A program made the position numbers and the translations under genes. Shown in pieces: positions 28,059-36,092 of a stretch of 64,000 bases of DNA. The stretch comes from JBBEAM01 sp942491105 (GTDB lineage Bacteria; Pseudomonadota; Alphaproteobacteria; Kiloniellales; DSM-21159), in assembly GCA_942491105.1 (NCBI GenBank), contig CALNZX010000008.1, positions 124,001 through 188,000 of the forward strand. Reading direction: 5' to 3'. Numbering within the stretch: the stretch's first letter is position 1; each line of letters opens with the position of its first letter. Below the pieces are notes generated by a model that was not told the origin of the DNA, searched no databases, and saw only the letters and a program-made list of their open reading frames with translations.

Positions 28059-28541
28059 CTAGAGCCGCAGATCGAAGTAGCGCACGCCGGGACGGGCCTT
28101 CCCGAAGTAGGCCGAGGTCTCACGGAAGCCATAGGCGCGATACAGCGCCAAGGCTCCCGTCATGGTCTCGAGCGTTTCCAGCCGCATGCGGCGATAGCCC
28201 AACGCACGGGCCTCGGCGCAGGATAGCTCGACAAGACGGCGCCCAAGACCCGCGCCCCGGGCCGCTTCGCAAACCCAGAGACGCTTCATCTCGCAAGCCT
28301 CCTTGTCCAGAAACTTGAGCGCGACGATGCCCTGTGGCGCCGCTGCGTTTTCCGCGAGCCAAATACCGCCCTCCGGCGGGGCGTAGCCACCCGGCAGGCT
28401 TGCCAGCTCCTCGTCGAAACCTTCGAAGCAGAGGACGTGATCGAAGCTCGTCTCGAACCATGCCCGGTAGTCGAGGAACAGCTGCCGCACCACGGGCAGA
28501 TCCTCCGGGACGCAGGCGGCACGCAGGGAGATCTCAGACAA
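28059..28541 (-). CDS. GNAT-family N-acetyltransferase
   Basis: This protein of about 160 residues has the GNAT fold. The acetyl-CoA-binding A motif is LWVCEAARGAGLGRRLVELS (R-x-x-G-x-G/A pattern), followed by AEARALGYRRMRLETLETM and ALALYRAYGFRET. The start appears to be a TTG at 28541, which overlaps the end of the upstream PhzF gene by 8 nt and has a GGAAGG Shine-Dalgarno sequence 8 nt before it. A larger frame going further upstream would run deep into that gene. Overlap with a PhzF gene suggests co-expression with the PhzF pair. The substrate is unknown. Confidence 0.78.
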   Translation of the reverse strand: MSEISLRAACVPEDLPVVRQLFLDYRAWFETSFDHVLCFEGFDEELASLPGGYAPPEGGIWLAENAAAPQGIVALKFLDKEACEMKRLWVCEAARGAGLGRRLVELSCAEARALGYRRMRLETLETMTGALALYRAYGFRETSAYFGKARPGVRYFDLRL

Positions 28542-29322
28542 AGAGCTTGCCTTCCACGAGCGTGGTGACCCGGCCGCCGACCTGCACGCTGCCGGCGCGG
28601 TCGCTACAGAAAACCTCGCCGCCGCGTGGCGAGAGCTGGCGCGCGCGCAGATTCGCTTTGCCAAGCCGCACCGCCCAGTAGGGAGCGAGCGTGCAATACG
28701 CCGAGCCGGTGGCACTGTCCTCGGCGACGCCGCGGTGCGGCGCGAAGAAACGGCAAACGAAGTCGATTCCAGCCTCGTCCCCGGGCGCGGTGATCAGAAG
28801 GCCGTCGGCGGGCAGACCGCCGATCAGCTCCATGCGAGGCTTGGCGTTGCGGACCGCCGCGGCATCGGGCAGCACAGCCAGGGTCTTGACCGCCATCAGC
28901 GCCTCCTCGACTGGCCCGCCCGCCGCCGCTTCCACCAAGGAGGGATCGGGCACGGCGCTCGCGGGCAGGCGCGGCAGCGTCACGGTAAAACCCGGTTCGC
29001 CGCGAACCACGGACAGTTCGCCGCTAAAGCGCGTCTGGAAGGCAACGCTGTCGCCCGGCACGACATGGTCGAGCATGACCTTGGCGGCGGCCAGGGTGCC
29101 ATGGCCGCAGAGTTGCACCTCAAGCTCCGGACCCTCGAACCAGCGCAGCGCATAGCCGCTATCTCCGGCCACGATATAGGCAACCGTCGGCAGGCCGATC
29201 TCGCCGGTCAGCGCGGAAAGCTCAGCGTCCGCCGGCCAGGCATCGAGCAGGACCACGCCGCAGGGATTGCCGCTGTAGGGCCCGCGCGCGAAAACACTCA
29301 GGTGAAAGAAGGGCGCGGTCAT
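28534..29322 (-). CDS. PhzF-family protein lacking the catalytic glutamate
   Basis: This 262-residue protein has the two-fold PhzF/DAP-epimerase-like fold: YSGNPCGVVLLDAWPADAEL near the start, VQLCGHGTLAAAKVMLDHVV, and FAPHRGVAEDSATGSAYCTL near the end. In PhzF enzymes a glutamate at about position 45 (SETAF motif) is the acid-base. In the adjacent paralogue it is Glu46, but here the aligned stretch is LPTVAYI with Thr46. It may therefore be inactive, act on a different substrate, or form a heterodimer. It lies 12 nt downstream of the paralogue, and its end overlaps the GNAT gene. Confidence 0.85.
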   Translation of the reverse strand: MTAPFFHLSVFARGPYSGNPCGVVLLDAWPADAELSALTGEIGLPTVAYIVAGDSGYALRWFEGPELEVQLCGHGTLAAAKVMLDHVVPGDSVAFQTRFSGELSVVRGEPGFTVTLPRLPASAVPDPSLVEAAAGGPVEEALMAVKTLAVLPDAAAVRNAKPRMELIGGLPADGLLITAPGDEAGIDFVCRFFAPHRGVAEDSATGSAYCTLAPYWAVRLGKANLRARQLSPRGGEVFCSDRAGSVQVGGRVTTLVEGKLFV

Positions 29323-29334
29323 CGCGGCCTCTGG

Positions 29335-30111
29335 CTAGATGCTGATGCGGCCCCGCAGATAGGGCGCGACCTGACCGGAGATCAATACGCGTTCCCCGCT
29401 CAAGCGGCAACGCAGCTCGCCGCCGCGCGCGGAAACCTGACGCGCGCTGAGATCCTCCTTGCCCAGACGCCCGGCCCAGTAGGGCGCCAGGACGCAGTGC
29501 GCCGAGCCGGTCACGGGATCCTCGGGAATCCCCGCATGCGGCGCAAAGTAGCGGGAAACGAAGTCGACCTCGTCGCCCGGCGCGGTGACGATCAGGCCAT
29601 CGCCGGCAAGCGCCGCGACGATAGCGAGATCCGGCGCAGCCGCGCGCACCGCCGCCTCGTCCGCCAGAACCGCCATTGTCTTGTCGGAGCGCAGCAGCTC
29701 CAGGGGCGCCGCGCCAAGCGCCGCCGCGACAGCCGGGTCTGCTACCGGCTTGGGCGGCTTGGCCGGAAAGTCGAGGGTCAGCAACGCGCCGTCCCGGGTC
29801 ACCGCCAAGGGGCCGCTGTGGGAGTCGAAGTCGACCCGCGCGGCCTCCGGCTGCAGGTGGGTCAGGATGACGTAGGCACTGGCCAGCGTGGCGTGGCCGC
29901 AGAGATCGACCTCGACGCTCGGGGTGAACCAGCGCAGATCGTAGCGCGCGCCCCGGCGAACGAAGAAAGCGGTCTCCGAGAGGTTGTTCTCCAGCGCGAT
30001 GGCCTGCAGCACCGCATCTTCCAACCAGGAGTCCAAGGGCACCACGGCAGCCGGATTGCCGCCGAAGGGCCGCGCGCTGAAAGCGTCGACTTGATAGAGA
30101 TCGAGTTCCAC
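29335..30111 (-). CDS. PhzF-family isomerase/epimerase-like protein
   Basis: This 258-residue protein is a PhzF homologue with an intact motif: Glu46 in LSETAFFV, plus FGGNPAAVVPLDSWLED, VDLCGHATLASAYVILTHLQ and FAPHAGIPEDPVTGSAHCVL. Members isomerise or epimerise small metabolites; PhzF itself acts in phenazine synthesis, but no other phz gene is here. It sits 11 nt after the DUF1127 gene and 12 nt ahead of the second PhzF copy, suggesting an operon DUF1127-PhzF-PhzF-GNAT. A MocR-type regulator is divergent from it. Confidence 0.88.
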   Translation of the reverse strand: MELDLYQVDAFSARPFGGNPAAVVPLDSWLEDAVLQAIALENNLSETAFFVRRGARYDLRWFTPSVEVDLCGHATLASAYVILTHLQPEAARVDFDSHSGPLAVTRDGALLTLDFPAKPPKPVADPAVAAALGAAPLELLRSDKTMAVLADEAAVRAAAPDLAIVAALAGDGLIVTAPGDEVDFVSRYFAPHAGIPEDPVTGSAHCVLAPYWAGRLGKEDLSARQVSARGGELRCRLSGERVLISGQVAPYLRGRISI

Positions 30112-30122
30112 GTCCCTGCTCC

Positions 30123-30347
30123 CTATAGCTGCCAGAATGGCTTATCGGCTTCCAGCTTAGCGTCTACGCGGTCCAGTCCGATATCCCGCAGCAGACGGTC
30201 ATCCAGGTCGCGGAGCGCCCGCCTGCTCTCGGCGCGCTGGCGCCACGCCAGTACCAAGCGCAGCAGACCGCCCGCGCCACGGTTTCCCCGCGCCAGGCCG
30301 GCGGGGCCTAGCAGCTTGCCGGGATCGATTGCCGAAGTCTTGAACAT
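30123..30347 (-). CDS. DUF1127 small protein
   Basis: This 74-residue protein has the DUF1127 signature at its C-terminus: RRALRDLDDRLLRDIGLDRV, then DAKLEADKPFWQL. Many alphaproteobacterial DUF1127 proteins are small, Arg-rich and RNA-related (implicated in phosphate and carbon regulation); this one has an Arg-rich region of that kind. ATG 30347 has an excellent AAAGGAGAG Shine-Dalgarno sequence. It is the first gene of the minus-strand operon facing the MocR regulator and is followed 11 nt later by the first PhzF gene, an unusual association. Confidence 0.85.
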   Translation of the reverse strand: MFKTSAIDPGKLLGPAGLARGNRGAGGLLRLVLAWRQRAESRRALRDLDDRLLRDIGLDRVDAKLEADKPFWQL

Positions 30348-30395
30348 TGCAGCTCTCCTTTCGCCGTATTGTCCCTGCGAAGATTTGATGCAAGG

Positions 30396-30425
30396 GGTAC
30401 AATTTGCGGCTTTTCAGGTACAATT
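30396..30425. promoter_or_regulatory. Candidate MocR operator: direct repeat GGTACAATT
   Basis: In the 144-bp divergent region, GGTACAATT occurs twice (30396-30404 and 30417-30425), 21 bp apart, two helical turns. MocR-family regulators such as PdxR and GabR typically bind direct repeats with such spacing. A further inverted pair, GTGACA (30438-30443) and TGTCAC (30485-30490), lies nearer the regulator. Assignment as operators is inference. Confidence 0.5.
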
Positions 30426-30491
30426 AATCTATGTACTGTGACAAACAGATAGATTGCACTTATTGAACTGGTCAATTGGATTATTGTCACC

Positions 30492-31886
30492 ATGACAACT
30501 TGGCTTCCCGATCTCGCCAGCTTTCCGGGTCCACGCTATGCCGCCATTGCGCAGGCGGTGGCTCAAGGCATCTCCGAGGGTACGCTGACGCCCGGCGACC
30601 GCCTGCCGCCGCAGCGCGACCTCGCCTGGAAGCTCGGCGTGACCGTCGGCACGGTGACCCGCGGCTACAGCGAGGCCGAGCGCCGCGGTCTGGTGAAAGG
30701 CGAGGTCGGACGCGGCACCTACGTCCGTCCGACCGGCGCGGTCGAGACTTGGATGATGCGCGGCGGCGAGGAAGACGCCTCCAGCATCATCGACATGAAC
30801 TTCATCCTGCCGACGCCCAGCAGCGAGCTGGAGACTTTCGGCGCCACGCTCACCGCCATGGGCCAGCAGCAGGACATTCTCGATACCCTGGGTTATCAGC
30901 CGCATATCGGTAAACGCAGCCACCGCGAGGCCGGCAGCGCCTGGCTCGCCCGCTCGCGCCTGGAGGTGCCGCCGGAACGCATCGCCCTGGTCGCCGGCGC
31001 CCACCACGGCATCGTCGCCGCCCTGGCCGCCATCGCCCGTCCTGGAGACCGGATCCTGACCGAGGCCTTGACCTACCCGGGCCTGCAGGCCGCGGCCCGG
31101 CTGCTCGGCCTGCGGCTGGAACCGCTGCCGATCGACGCGGAAGGATTACTACCCGAGCCGCTCGATGCCGCCTGCCGCCACGCGGAAGCTCGCGGCCTGT
31201 ACTTCGTGCCCAAGCTGCAGAATCCGACCACCGCGACGATGTCCGAGGCGCGCCGCGCCGCCATCGCCGCGGTGGCGCGGCGCCACGCCCTGCCCTTCGT
31301 CGAGGATGACCTCTTCGGGCTGCTCGACGAGGCCACGCCGACTCCGGTGACCAGCCTGGCGCCAGAACTCGGACACTACGTCACTTCGCTCTCGAAGACC
31401 GTCAGCCCCGGCCTGCGCGTCGGCTACGTCGCCGCGCCGGCCAGCAGCATGGACCGGCTTTCCCAGGCGGTGCGCAGTACCTGCTGGATGGCGACGCCGC
31501 TGACCGGTGAGATCGCGACGCGCTGGATCACCGACGGTACCGCCGACCGTATTCTGGCTTCCCTGCGCAGCGAGGCCGAGCTGCGCCGCCAGGCCGCCCT
31601 CGATATTCTCGGGCCCTGGCAACCGCTCTGCCCGCTGGGATCGCTGCATCTCTGGCTGCCCCTGCCGCCGCCCTGGCGCGCCGGAGAGTTCGCCGCCGAG
31701 GCGCTCGCGCGCGGGGTGCGGCTGACGCCCTCGGACACCTTCGCCGTGGGGCGTGGCGCGGAACAGCAAGCGGTACGGATCGGACTCGGCCCGCCACGCG
31801 GCGCCAAGGCCCTGAATCAGGGCCTGCAGGTTGTCGCGCAGATTCTCGAGAATGGCCCGCGGGAGTCCTACGCGGACATCATGTAG
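30492..31886 (+). CDS. MocR-family regulator (GntR wHTH plus PLP aminotransferase domain)
   Basis: This 464-residue fusion has an N-terminal GntR winged helix (SEGTLTPGDRLPPQRDLAWK; VTRGYSEAERRGLVKGEVGR) and a C-terminal fold-type I aminotransferase domain. The PLP lysine is in YVTSLSKTVSPGLRVGYVAA, and FVPKLQNPTTATMSEARRAA is also seen. Such proteins usually activate a neighbouring divergent gene set and repress themselves in response to PLP or an amino-compound. The divergent unit is DUF1127-PhzF-PhzF-GNAT. It is followed closely, in convergent orientation, by the NMT1-domain histidine kinase. Confidence 0.9.
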   Translation: MTTWLPDLASFPGPRYAAIAQAVAQGISEGTLTPGDRLPPQRDLAWKLGVTVGTVTRGYSEAERRGLVKGEVGRGTYVRPTGAVETWMMRGGEEDASSIIDMNFILPTPSSELETFGATLTAMGQQQDILDTLGYQPHIGKRSHREAGSAWLARSRLEVPPERIALVAGAHHGIVAALAAIARPGDRILTEALTYPGLQAAARLLGLRLEPLPIDAEGLLPEPLDAACRHAEARGLYFVPKLQNPTTATMSEARRAAIAAVARRHALPFVEDDLFGLLDEATPTPVTSLAPELGHYVTSLSKTVSPGLRVGYVAAPASSMDRLSQAVRSTCWMATPLTGEIATRWITDGTADRILASLRSEAELRRQAALDILGPWQPLCPLGSLHLWLPLPPPWRAGEFAAEALARGVRLTPSDTFAVGRGAEQQAVRIGLGPPRGAKALNQGLQVVAQILENGPRESYADIM

Positions 31887-31904
31887 ACCCGCGCGGCCTA
31901 GAAG

Positions 31905-33782
31905 TCAGGCCGCCAGCGGTTCTTCGCAGGCCGGCAAGGTCAGCAAGACCCGGGTTCCCACGCCGGCATCGCTGTCGATCCGCAGCTTGCCCCGATTGGC
32001 GGCGGCGAGATCGCGGCACAGCACCAAACCAAGTCCCGACCCCTGTTCGCCCGCCGTCCCGGAGACCGGGCTCTTGGCCTCGATCTCGAACAGACGCTCG
32101 AGCCGTTCCGGAGCGATCCCTATCCCGGTATCCGTAATGCTGACTTCGGTTTCTCCATCGGCATTGCGCACCCCTACGGAGACGCAGCCGCCGGGCGGCG
32201 TGAACTTGATGGCATTGCCGACCAGATTGCGCAGGATGGTTTCGGCCATGCGCGGATCGGCATGGATCGTGGTGGCGGCATTCGCGACGACCCGAATTTC
32301 GACGTTCTTCGCCGCGGCTTGCGGTCCTAGCATCAGAACCACCTGATCGATCAGCGGAGCGACGGCAACGGTTGCCGCCAGGGTTTGCCCCTTGCCGTTC
32401 TGCAGCGACGCCCATTCCAGCAGGTTGTTGAGCAGGCTGTAGGCGGCCGTCGCCGCGTCGCGCACGCTCTTGTGGATACCCGCGAGGCGCGTCTTGTCCA
32501 TGGCCGCGCCGTCATTGACCAGTAGCTCCCCATAGCAGAGCAGCACGTTGAAGGCGGAGCGCAGATCGTGCCCGATAATCGATAGCAGCAGGTTCTTCTG
32601 ACCATTCAGCCGTTCCAGCTCGGCCTGCGCCTCGCTGCGCTCGACGACCTCGCCGCGCAGGCGCCGGTTCATCCGTTTGTACCAGAACACCAGCGCCGCG
32701 AGCACGGCGGCCAGGCCGCCCACTACGGCAAAGAGGCGATAGAAAAAGCCATAGTCCGCGGCCGGATCCTGGTCGTAGACAAAACCGGATAGGTTCAGGT
32801 CGGGGCGGATCATGCCAAGCTCCGCGTAGCGCTGCGCGATCCGCTCCCAGCGCCCTGGATTGATATAGCCGACCTCGATGATGTTGGCATTGATCAAGGG
32901 CTGCATGGCCTCGGCCTCGAACAGCAGCCGCTCCAGGCTTTTGCGGCTGCCATAGCGCGTGGCGATCAGCTCGGCGATCTCGCGGGGATGCGCCATGGCG
33001 TACTTCCAGCCCTTGACCGAGGCCTCGACGAAGCTGCGCACCCGTTCGGGGTGGCTTTCGATCTGGGCGCGCGTGGTAAAGAGGTTGTCGCCGTAGAAAT
33101 CGATCCCGCTCTCGATCGGCTTGAAGAGAAGGTAGGGCACGCCGCGGGAAATCAAGTCGTAGGGCTCGTCCGTCGAGTAGACCGACATCGCGTCGATCGA
33201 ACCCTCGAGCAGCGCGGCGGTATCGAAGCTATGTTCTTCGAGGCGCAAACGCTGCAGCGGGACGCCTTCGTTGGTCAGGAAGGCGAAGAGCTCCGCGGAA
33301 TGCGGCTCGATCATCACACTGCCACGGGCAAGCTCGTGGATATTGGCCACCCCGCTGTCCTTGCGCACCATTAGCGCCAGCGGCGAGTGCTGGAAAATCG
33401 CGGCGAGCACCACCACGGGAATCCCCGCGTCGCGCATCAGCAGCAAATCCGTCGTGCCCACGCCAAATTCCGCCTTGCCGTCGATCACCGCCTGCATCGG
33501 CGCATCCCCAGGCTCGGCCTGGATCAACTCGACCTTCAGGCCGGCATCCCGGTAGAACCCCTGCTCGATGGCCGCGTAATACCCGGCGAACTGAAACTGA
33601 TGCCGCCACTTGAGCTGTAGCCTCACATTCTCAAGCGGCGCTGTCGGCTCGGGCTCGGCGAAGGCGGGAGCGCCGAGGGCGGACAGCGGCAGAAGCACCG
33701 CGAATAACAGTACGAGCTTACGGCTCAAGGGCATGGCAGAAATTCCGCGCGCCGCGGACTCCACGATTCTGGAAGCCGTCAT
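31905..33782 (-). CDS. Histidine kinase with periplasmic NMT1/THI5-like sensor domain
   Basis: This 625-residue protein has a signal sequence (LSRKLVLLFAVLLPLSALGA) and a periplasmic NMT1/THI5-like solute-binding domain of about 220 residues: VRLQLKWRHQFQFAGYYAAI, GDAPMQAVIDGKAEFGVGTT and ELARGSVMIEPHSAELFAFL. One membrane helix near residues 345-365 (LFAVVGGLAAVLAALVFWYK) follows. The kinase core has IIGHDLRSAFNVLLCYGELL (His acceptor; not the usual HELRTPL) and HATPase motifs (NLVGNAIKFTPPGG, DTGIGI, GSGLGLVL). No response regulator is beside it. It lies 76 nt downstream of thiD on the same strand. Start options are ATG 33782 or 33734 (the latter gives the shorter signal peptide). Confidence 0.9.
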   Translation of the reverse strand: MTASRIVESAARGISAMPLSRKLVLLFAVLLPLSALGAPAFAEPEPTAPLENVRLQLKWRHQFQFAGYYAAIEQGFYRDAGLKVELIQAEPGDAPMQAVIDGKAEFGVGTTDLLLMRDAGIPVVVLAAIFQHSPLALMVRKDSGVANIHELARGSVMIEPHSAELFAFLTNEGVPLQRLRLEEHSFDTAALLEGSIDAMSVYSTDEPYDLISRGVPYLLFKPIESGIDFYGDNLFTTRAQIESHPERVRSFVEASVKGWKYAMAHPREIAELIATRYGSRKSLERLLFEAEAMQPLINANIIEVGYINPGRWERIAQRYAELGMIRPDLNLSGFVYDQDPAADYGFFYRLFAVVGGLAAVLAALVFWYKRMNRRLRGEVVERSEAQAELERLNGQKNLLLSIIGHDLRSAFNVLLCYGELLVNDGAAMDKTRLAGIHKSVRDAATAAYSLLNNLLEWASLQNGKGQTLAATVAVAPLIDQVVLMLGPQAAAKNVEIRVVANAATTIHADPRMAETILRNLVGNAIKFTPPGGCVSVGVRNADGETEVSITDTGIGIAPERLERLFEIEAKSPVSGTAGEQGSGLGLVLCRDLAAANRGKLRIDSDAGVGTRVLLTLPACEEPLAA

Positions 33783-33858
33783 TTTGCCGGAAAAAGATAA
33801 AGGGAACGTATAGTTCCAGACTCAAGCGCGGCGGCGGCCCCCGGCCGTGGCGGCCCGC

Positions 33859-34668
33859 CTAGAAGAAGGGCCGCACCGTATGCCCATGATTGACCGGCCC
33901 CTGCCCCTTGCCAAGGGGCCGCGCCGTCGCCAGCGCCCGGCGCAGATAGCGGCGCGCCCGCGCCACCGCTTCGCCGACCGAGAGATCCTGGGCCAGGCCG
34001 GTGGCGATGGCCGAGGCCAGGGTGCAGCCGGTGCCATGGGTGTGACGGGTTTCGATCCGGGGGTCGCTGAAAACCTCGATCCCGCCGCGAGAGGCAAGAA
34101 CGTCGGTCATGATCGCACCCTCCAGATGCCCCCCCTTCAGCAAAACCGCCTCGGGACCCCGCTCCGCCAGTTCCACGGCGGCGCTCCGCATCGCCTCGAC
34201 ATCCGGAATAGCGCGCCCCAGCAGCTTTTCGGCTTCGGGAATGTTCGGCGTCAGCACGCTGGCGAGTGGCAGCAGCTTGGCGGCGATATCGGCCACGGCG
34301 CTTTCCGCGAGCAAGGAATCGCCGCTCTGCGCGATCATCACCGGATCGACGACGATGGGAATGTGTCGCCGGTAGCTCTTCAGGGTTTCCGCGACGGCGG
34401 CGATAACCGGGCCGTCGTGCAGCATTCCGGTCTTCATCGCGTTGATCGGAATGTCGTCGAGTACCGCCTGCATCTGATGGCGGATGAAGTCCGGGTCGAT
34501 GCCGAGCACGCCCTGCACCCCCCGGGTGTTCTGCGCGGTCAAGGCGGTGATCGCGGTCGCGGCATAGCCGCCCAGCGCCGTCACCGTCTTGATATCCGCC
34601 TGGATACCGGCGCCACCGCCGGAATCCGAACCGGCGATTATCAGAACGTTTCCGCTAGTGACCGTCAT
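33859..34668 (-). CDS. thiD: Hydroxymethylpyrimidine/phosphomethylpyrimidine kinase
   Basis: This 269-residue ribokinase-like enzyme phosphorylates hydroxymethylpyrimidine (HMP) and HMP-phosphate in thiamine synthesis. Its signature is VLIIAGSDSGGGAGIQADIK at the N-terminus and THGTGCTLASAIATGLAQDL near the C-terminus (anion hole and catalytic Asp region). Other typical segments are NTRGVQGVLGIDPDFIRHQM and PIVVDPVMIAQSGDSLL. It overlaps the glmM stop by 14 nt, so translation is coupled in an operon folP-glmM-thiD. The histidine kinase with an NMT1/THI5-like sensor is next downstream. Confidence 0.95.
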   Translation of the reverse strand: MTVTSGNVLIIAGSDSGGGAGIQADIKTVTALGGYAATAITALTAQNTRGVQGVLGIDPDFIRHQMQAVLDDIPINAMKTGMLHDGPVIAAVAETLKSYRRHIPIVVDPVMIAQSGDSLLAESAVADIAAKLLPLASVLTPNIPEAEKLLGRAIPDVEAMRSAAVELAERGPEAVLLKGGHLEGAIMTDVLASRGGIEVFSDPRIETRHTHGTGCTLASAIATGLAQDLSVGEAVARARRYLRRALATARPLGKGQGPVNHGHTVRPFF

Positions 34669-36016
34669 CGCCGCCGCAAGCCTGCGCGATCGCGGAGGCC
34701 ACCTCGTTCGTTACCGATTCGACCAGCGCAAGGTCCTCGCCCTCGGCCATCACCCGGACCAGAGGCTCCGTACCGGACGCGCGCACCAGCAGACGCCCGG
34801 TCGCGCCAAGACGCTGCTCGCCCGCTGCCATGGCCTGCACGACACGGCCATCCTCCATGGGCGAGGCCCCCGCGACGCGCACGCTCCGCAGCACCTGCGG
34901 GAAGGGTTCGAAGATGCGGGCCGTCTCGCTGGCGCTCTTGCCGCCGCGAATCAGCACCGCCAGCACCTGCAGCGCGGCGATCAGGCCGTCGCCGGTGGTG
35001 CTGTAGTCGCTCAGGATGATGTGCCCCGACTGCTCTCCGCCGAGGTTGAAGCCGCCCGCGCGCATCCGCTCCAGCACGTAGCGGTCGCCGACGGCCGTGC
35101 GCTCCAGGGTAAGGCCGAGCGCCTCGAGATAGCGCTGCAAGGCGAGATTGGACATCACCGTGGCGACCACGCCGCCGCCGCGCAGCAATCCGGCTTTCTG
35201 CCAGGAGGCGGCGATCAGGCCCATCACCCGGTCGCCATCGACGATGGCGCCGCGTTCATCGGCCAGGATCAGCCGGTCGGCGTCTCCGTCCAGGGCAATT
35301 CCCAGATCCGCTCCCTGCTCGACGACCGCGCGCTGCATGGCGTCCGGCGCGGTGGCGCCGCAGCCCGCGTTGATGTTGAAGCCGTCCGGCGAGACGCCGA
35401 GCGGGATCACCTCGGCGCCGAGCTCGTAGAGCACGGTCGGGGCGACGCGATAGGCGGCACCGTGAGCGCAATCGATTACGATCTTCAGTCCGTCGAGGCT
35501 CAGTTCCTTTGGGAAGGCGTTCTTGACGAACTCGATGTAGCGGCCGATTGCATCGTCCAGGCGTTTGGCCCGCCCCAGGGCGGCGGGCGCGGCACGGTCC
35601 GCATCGGGGCCGCCGGCCATCCGCGCCTCGATCTCCGCCTCGGCCGCGTCCGACAGCTTGTAGCCATCCGGTCCGAACAGCTTGATGCCATTATCCTGAT
35701 AGGGGTTATGCGAGGCCGAGATCATTACCCCGAGGTCGGCGCGCATGGAGCGGGTCAGCATGCCGATGGCCGGGGTCGGAACCGGCCCGGTCAGCACCAC
35801 GTCCATGCCCACCGAAATGAACCCGGCGGTCAGGGCCGGCTCGAGCATGTAGCCCGACAGCCGCGTATCCTTGCCGATGACGACGCGATGGCGGTGCGTG
35901 CCGCGGTTGAAGACGGCGCCAGCCGCCATGGCGAGCGCCAGGACGCGCTGTGGCGTGATCGGCTCGCTGTTGGCGGTGCCACGGACTCCATCGGTCCCGA
36001 AGAACTTACGCGTCAT
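34655..36016 (-). CDS. glmM: Phosphoglucosamine mutase
   Basis: This 453-residue enzyme interconverts glucosamine 6-phosphate and 1-phosphate, a precursor step for UDP-GlcNAc, peptidoglycan and lipid A. The N-terminal RKFFGTDGVRGTANSEPI and the catalytic serine loop MISASHNPYQDNGIKLFGPD are diagnostic. The metal-binding loop is ALDGDADRLILADERGAIVD and the C-terminal phosphate loop is LLVRASGTEPLVRVMAEGED. It lies 76 nt downstream of folP on the same strand and overlaps thiD at its other end, an order common in bacteria (folP-glmM). Confidence 0.97.
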   Translation of the reverse strand: MTRKFFGTDGVRGTANSEPITPQRVLALAMAAGAVFNRGTHRHRVVIGKDTRLSGYMLEPALTAGFISVGMDVVLTGPVPTPAIGMLTRSMRADLGVMISASHNPYQDNGIKLFGPDGYKLSDAAEAEIEARMAGGPDADRAAPAALGRAKRLDDAIGRYIEFVKNAFPKELSLDGLKIVIDCAHGAAYRVAPTVLYELGAEVIPLGVSPDGFNINAGCGATAPDAMQRAVVEQGADLGIALDGDADRLILADERGAIVDGDRVMGLIAASWQKAGLLRGGGVVATVMSNLALQRYLEALGLTLERTAVGDRYVLERMRAGGFNLGGEQSGHIILSDYSTTGDGLIAALQVLAVLIRGGKSASETARIFEPFPQVLRSVRVAGASPMEDGRVVQAMAAGEQRLGATGRLLVRASGTEPLVRVMAEGEDLALVESVTNEVASAIAQACGGDDGH

Positions 36017-36092
36017 GCGCCGAACGCCTTTTCGGATGTTGTCGCTGTCACAGTATACCAGCGCGCGGGAATAGCCGCCAAATCAAGCCATC

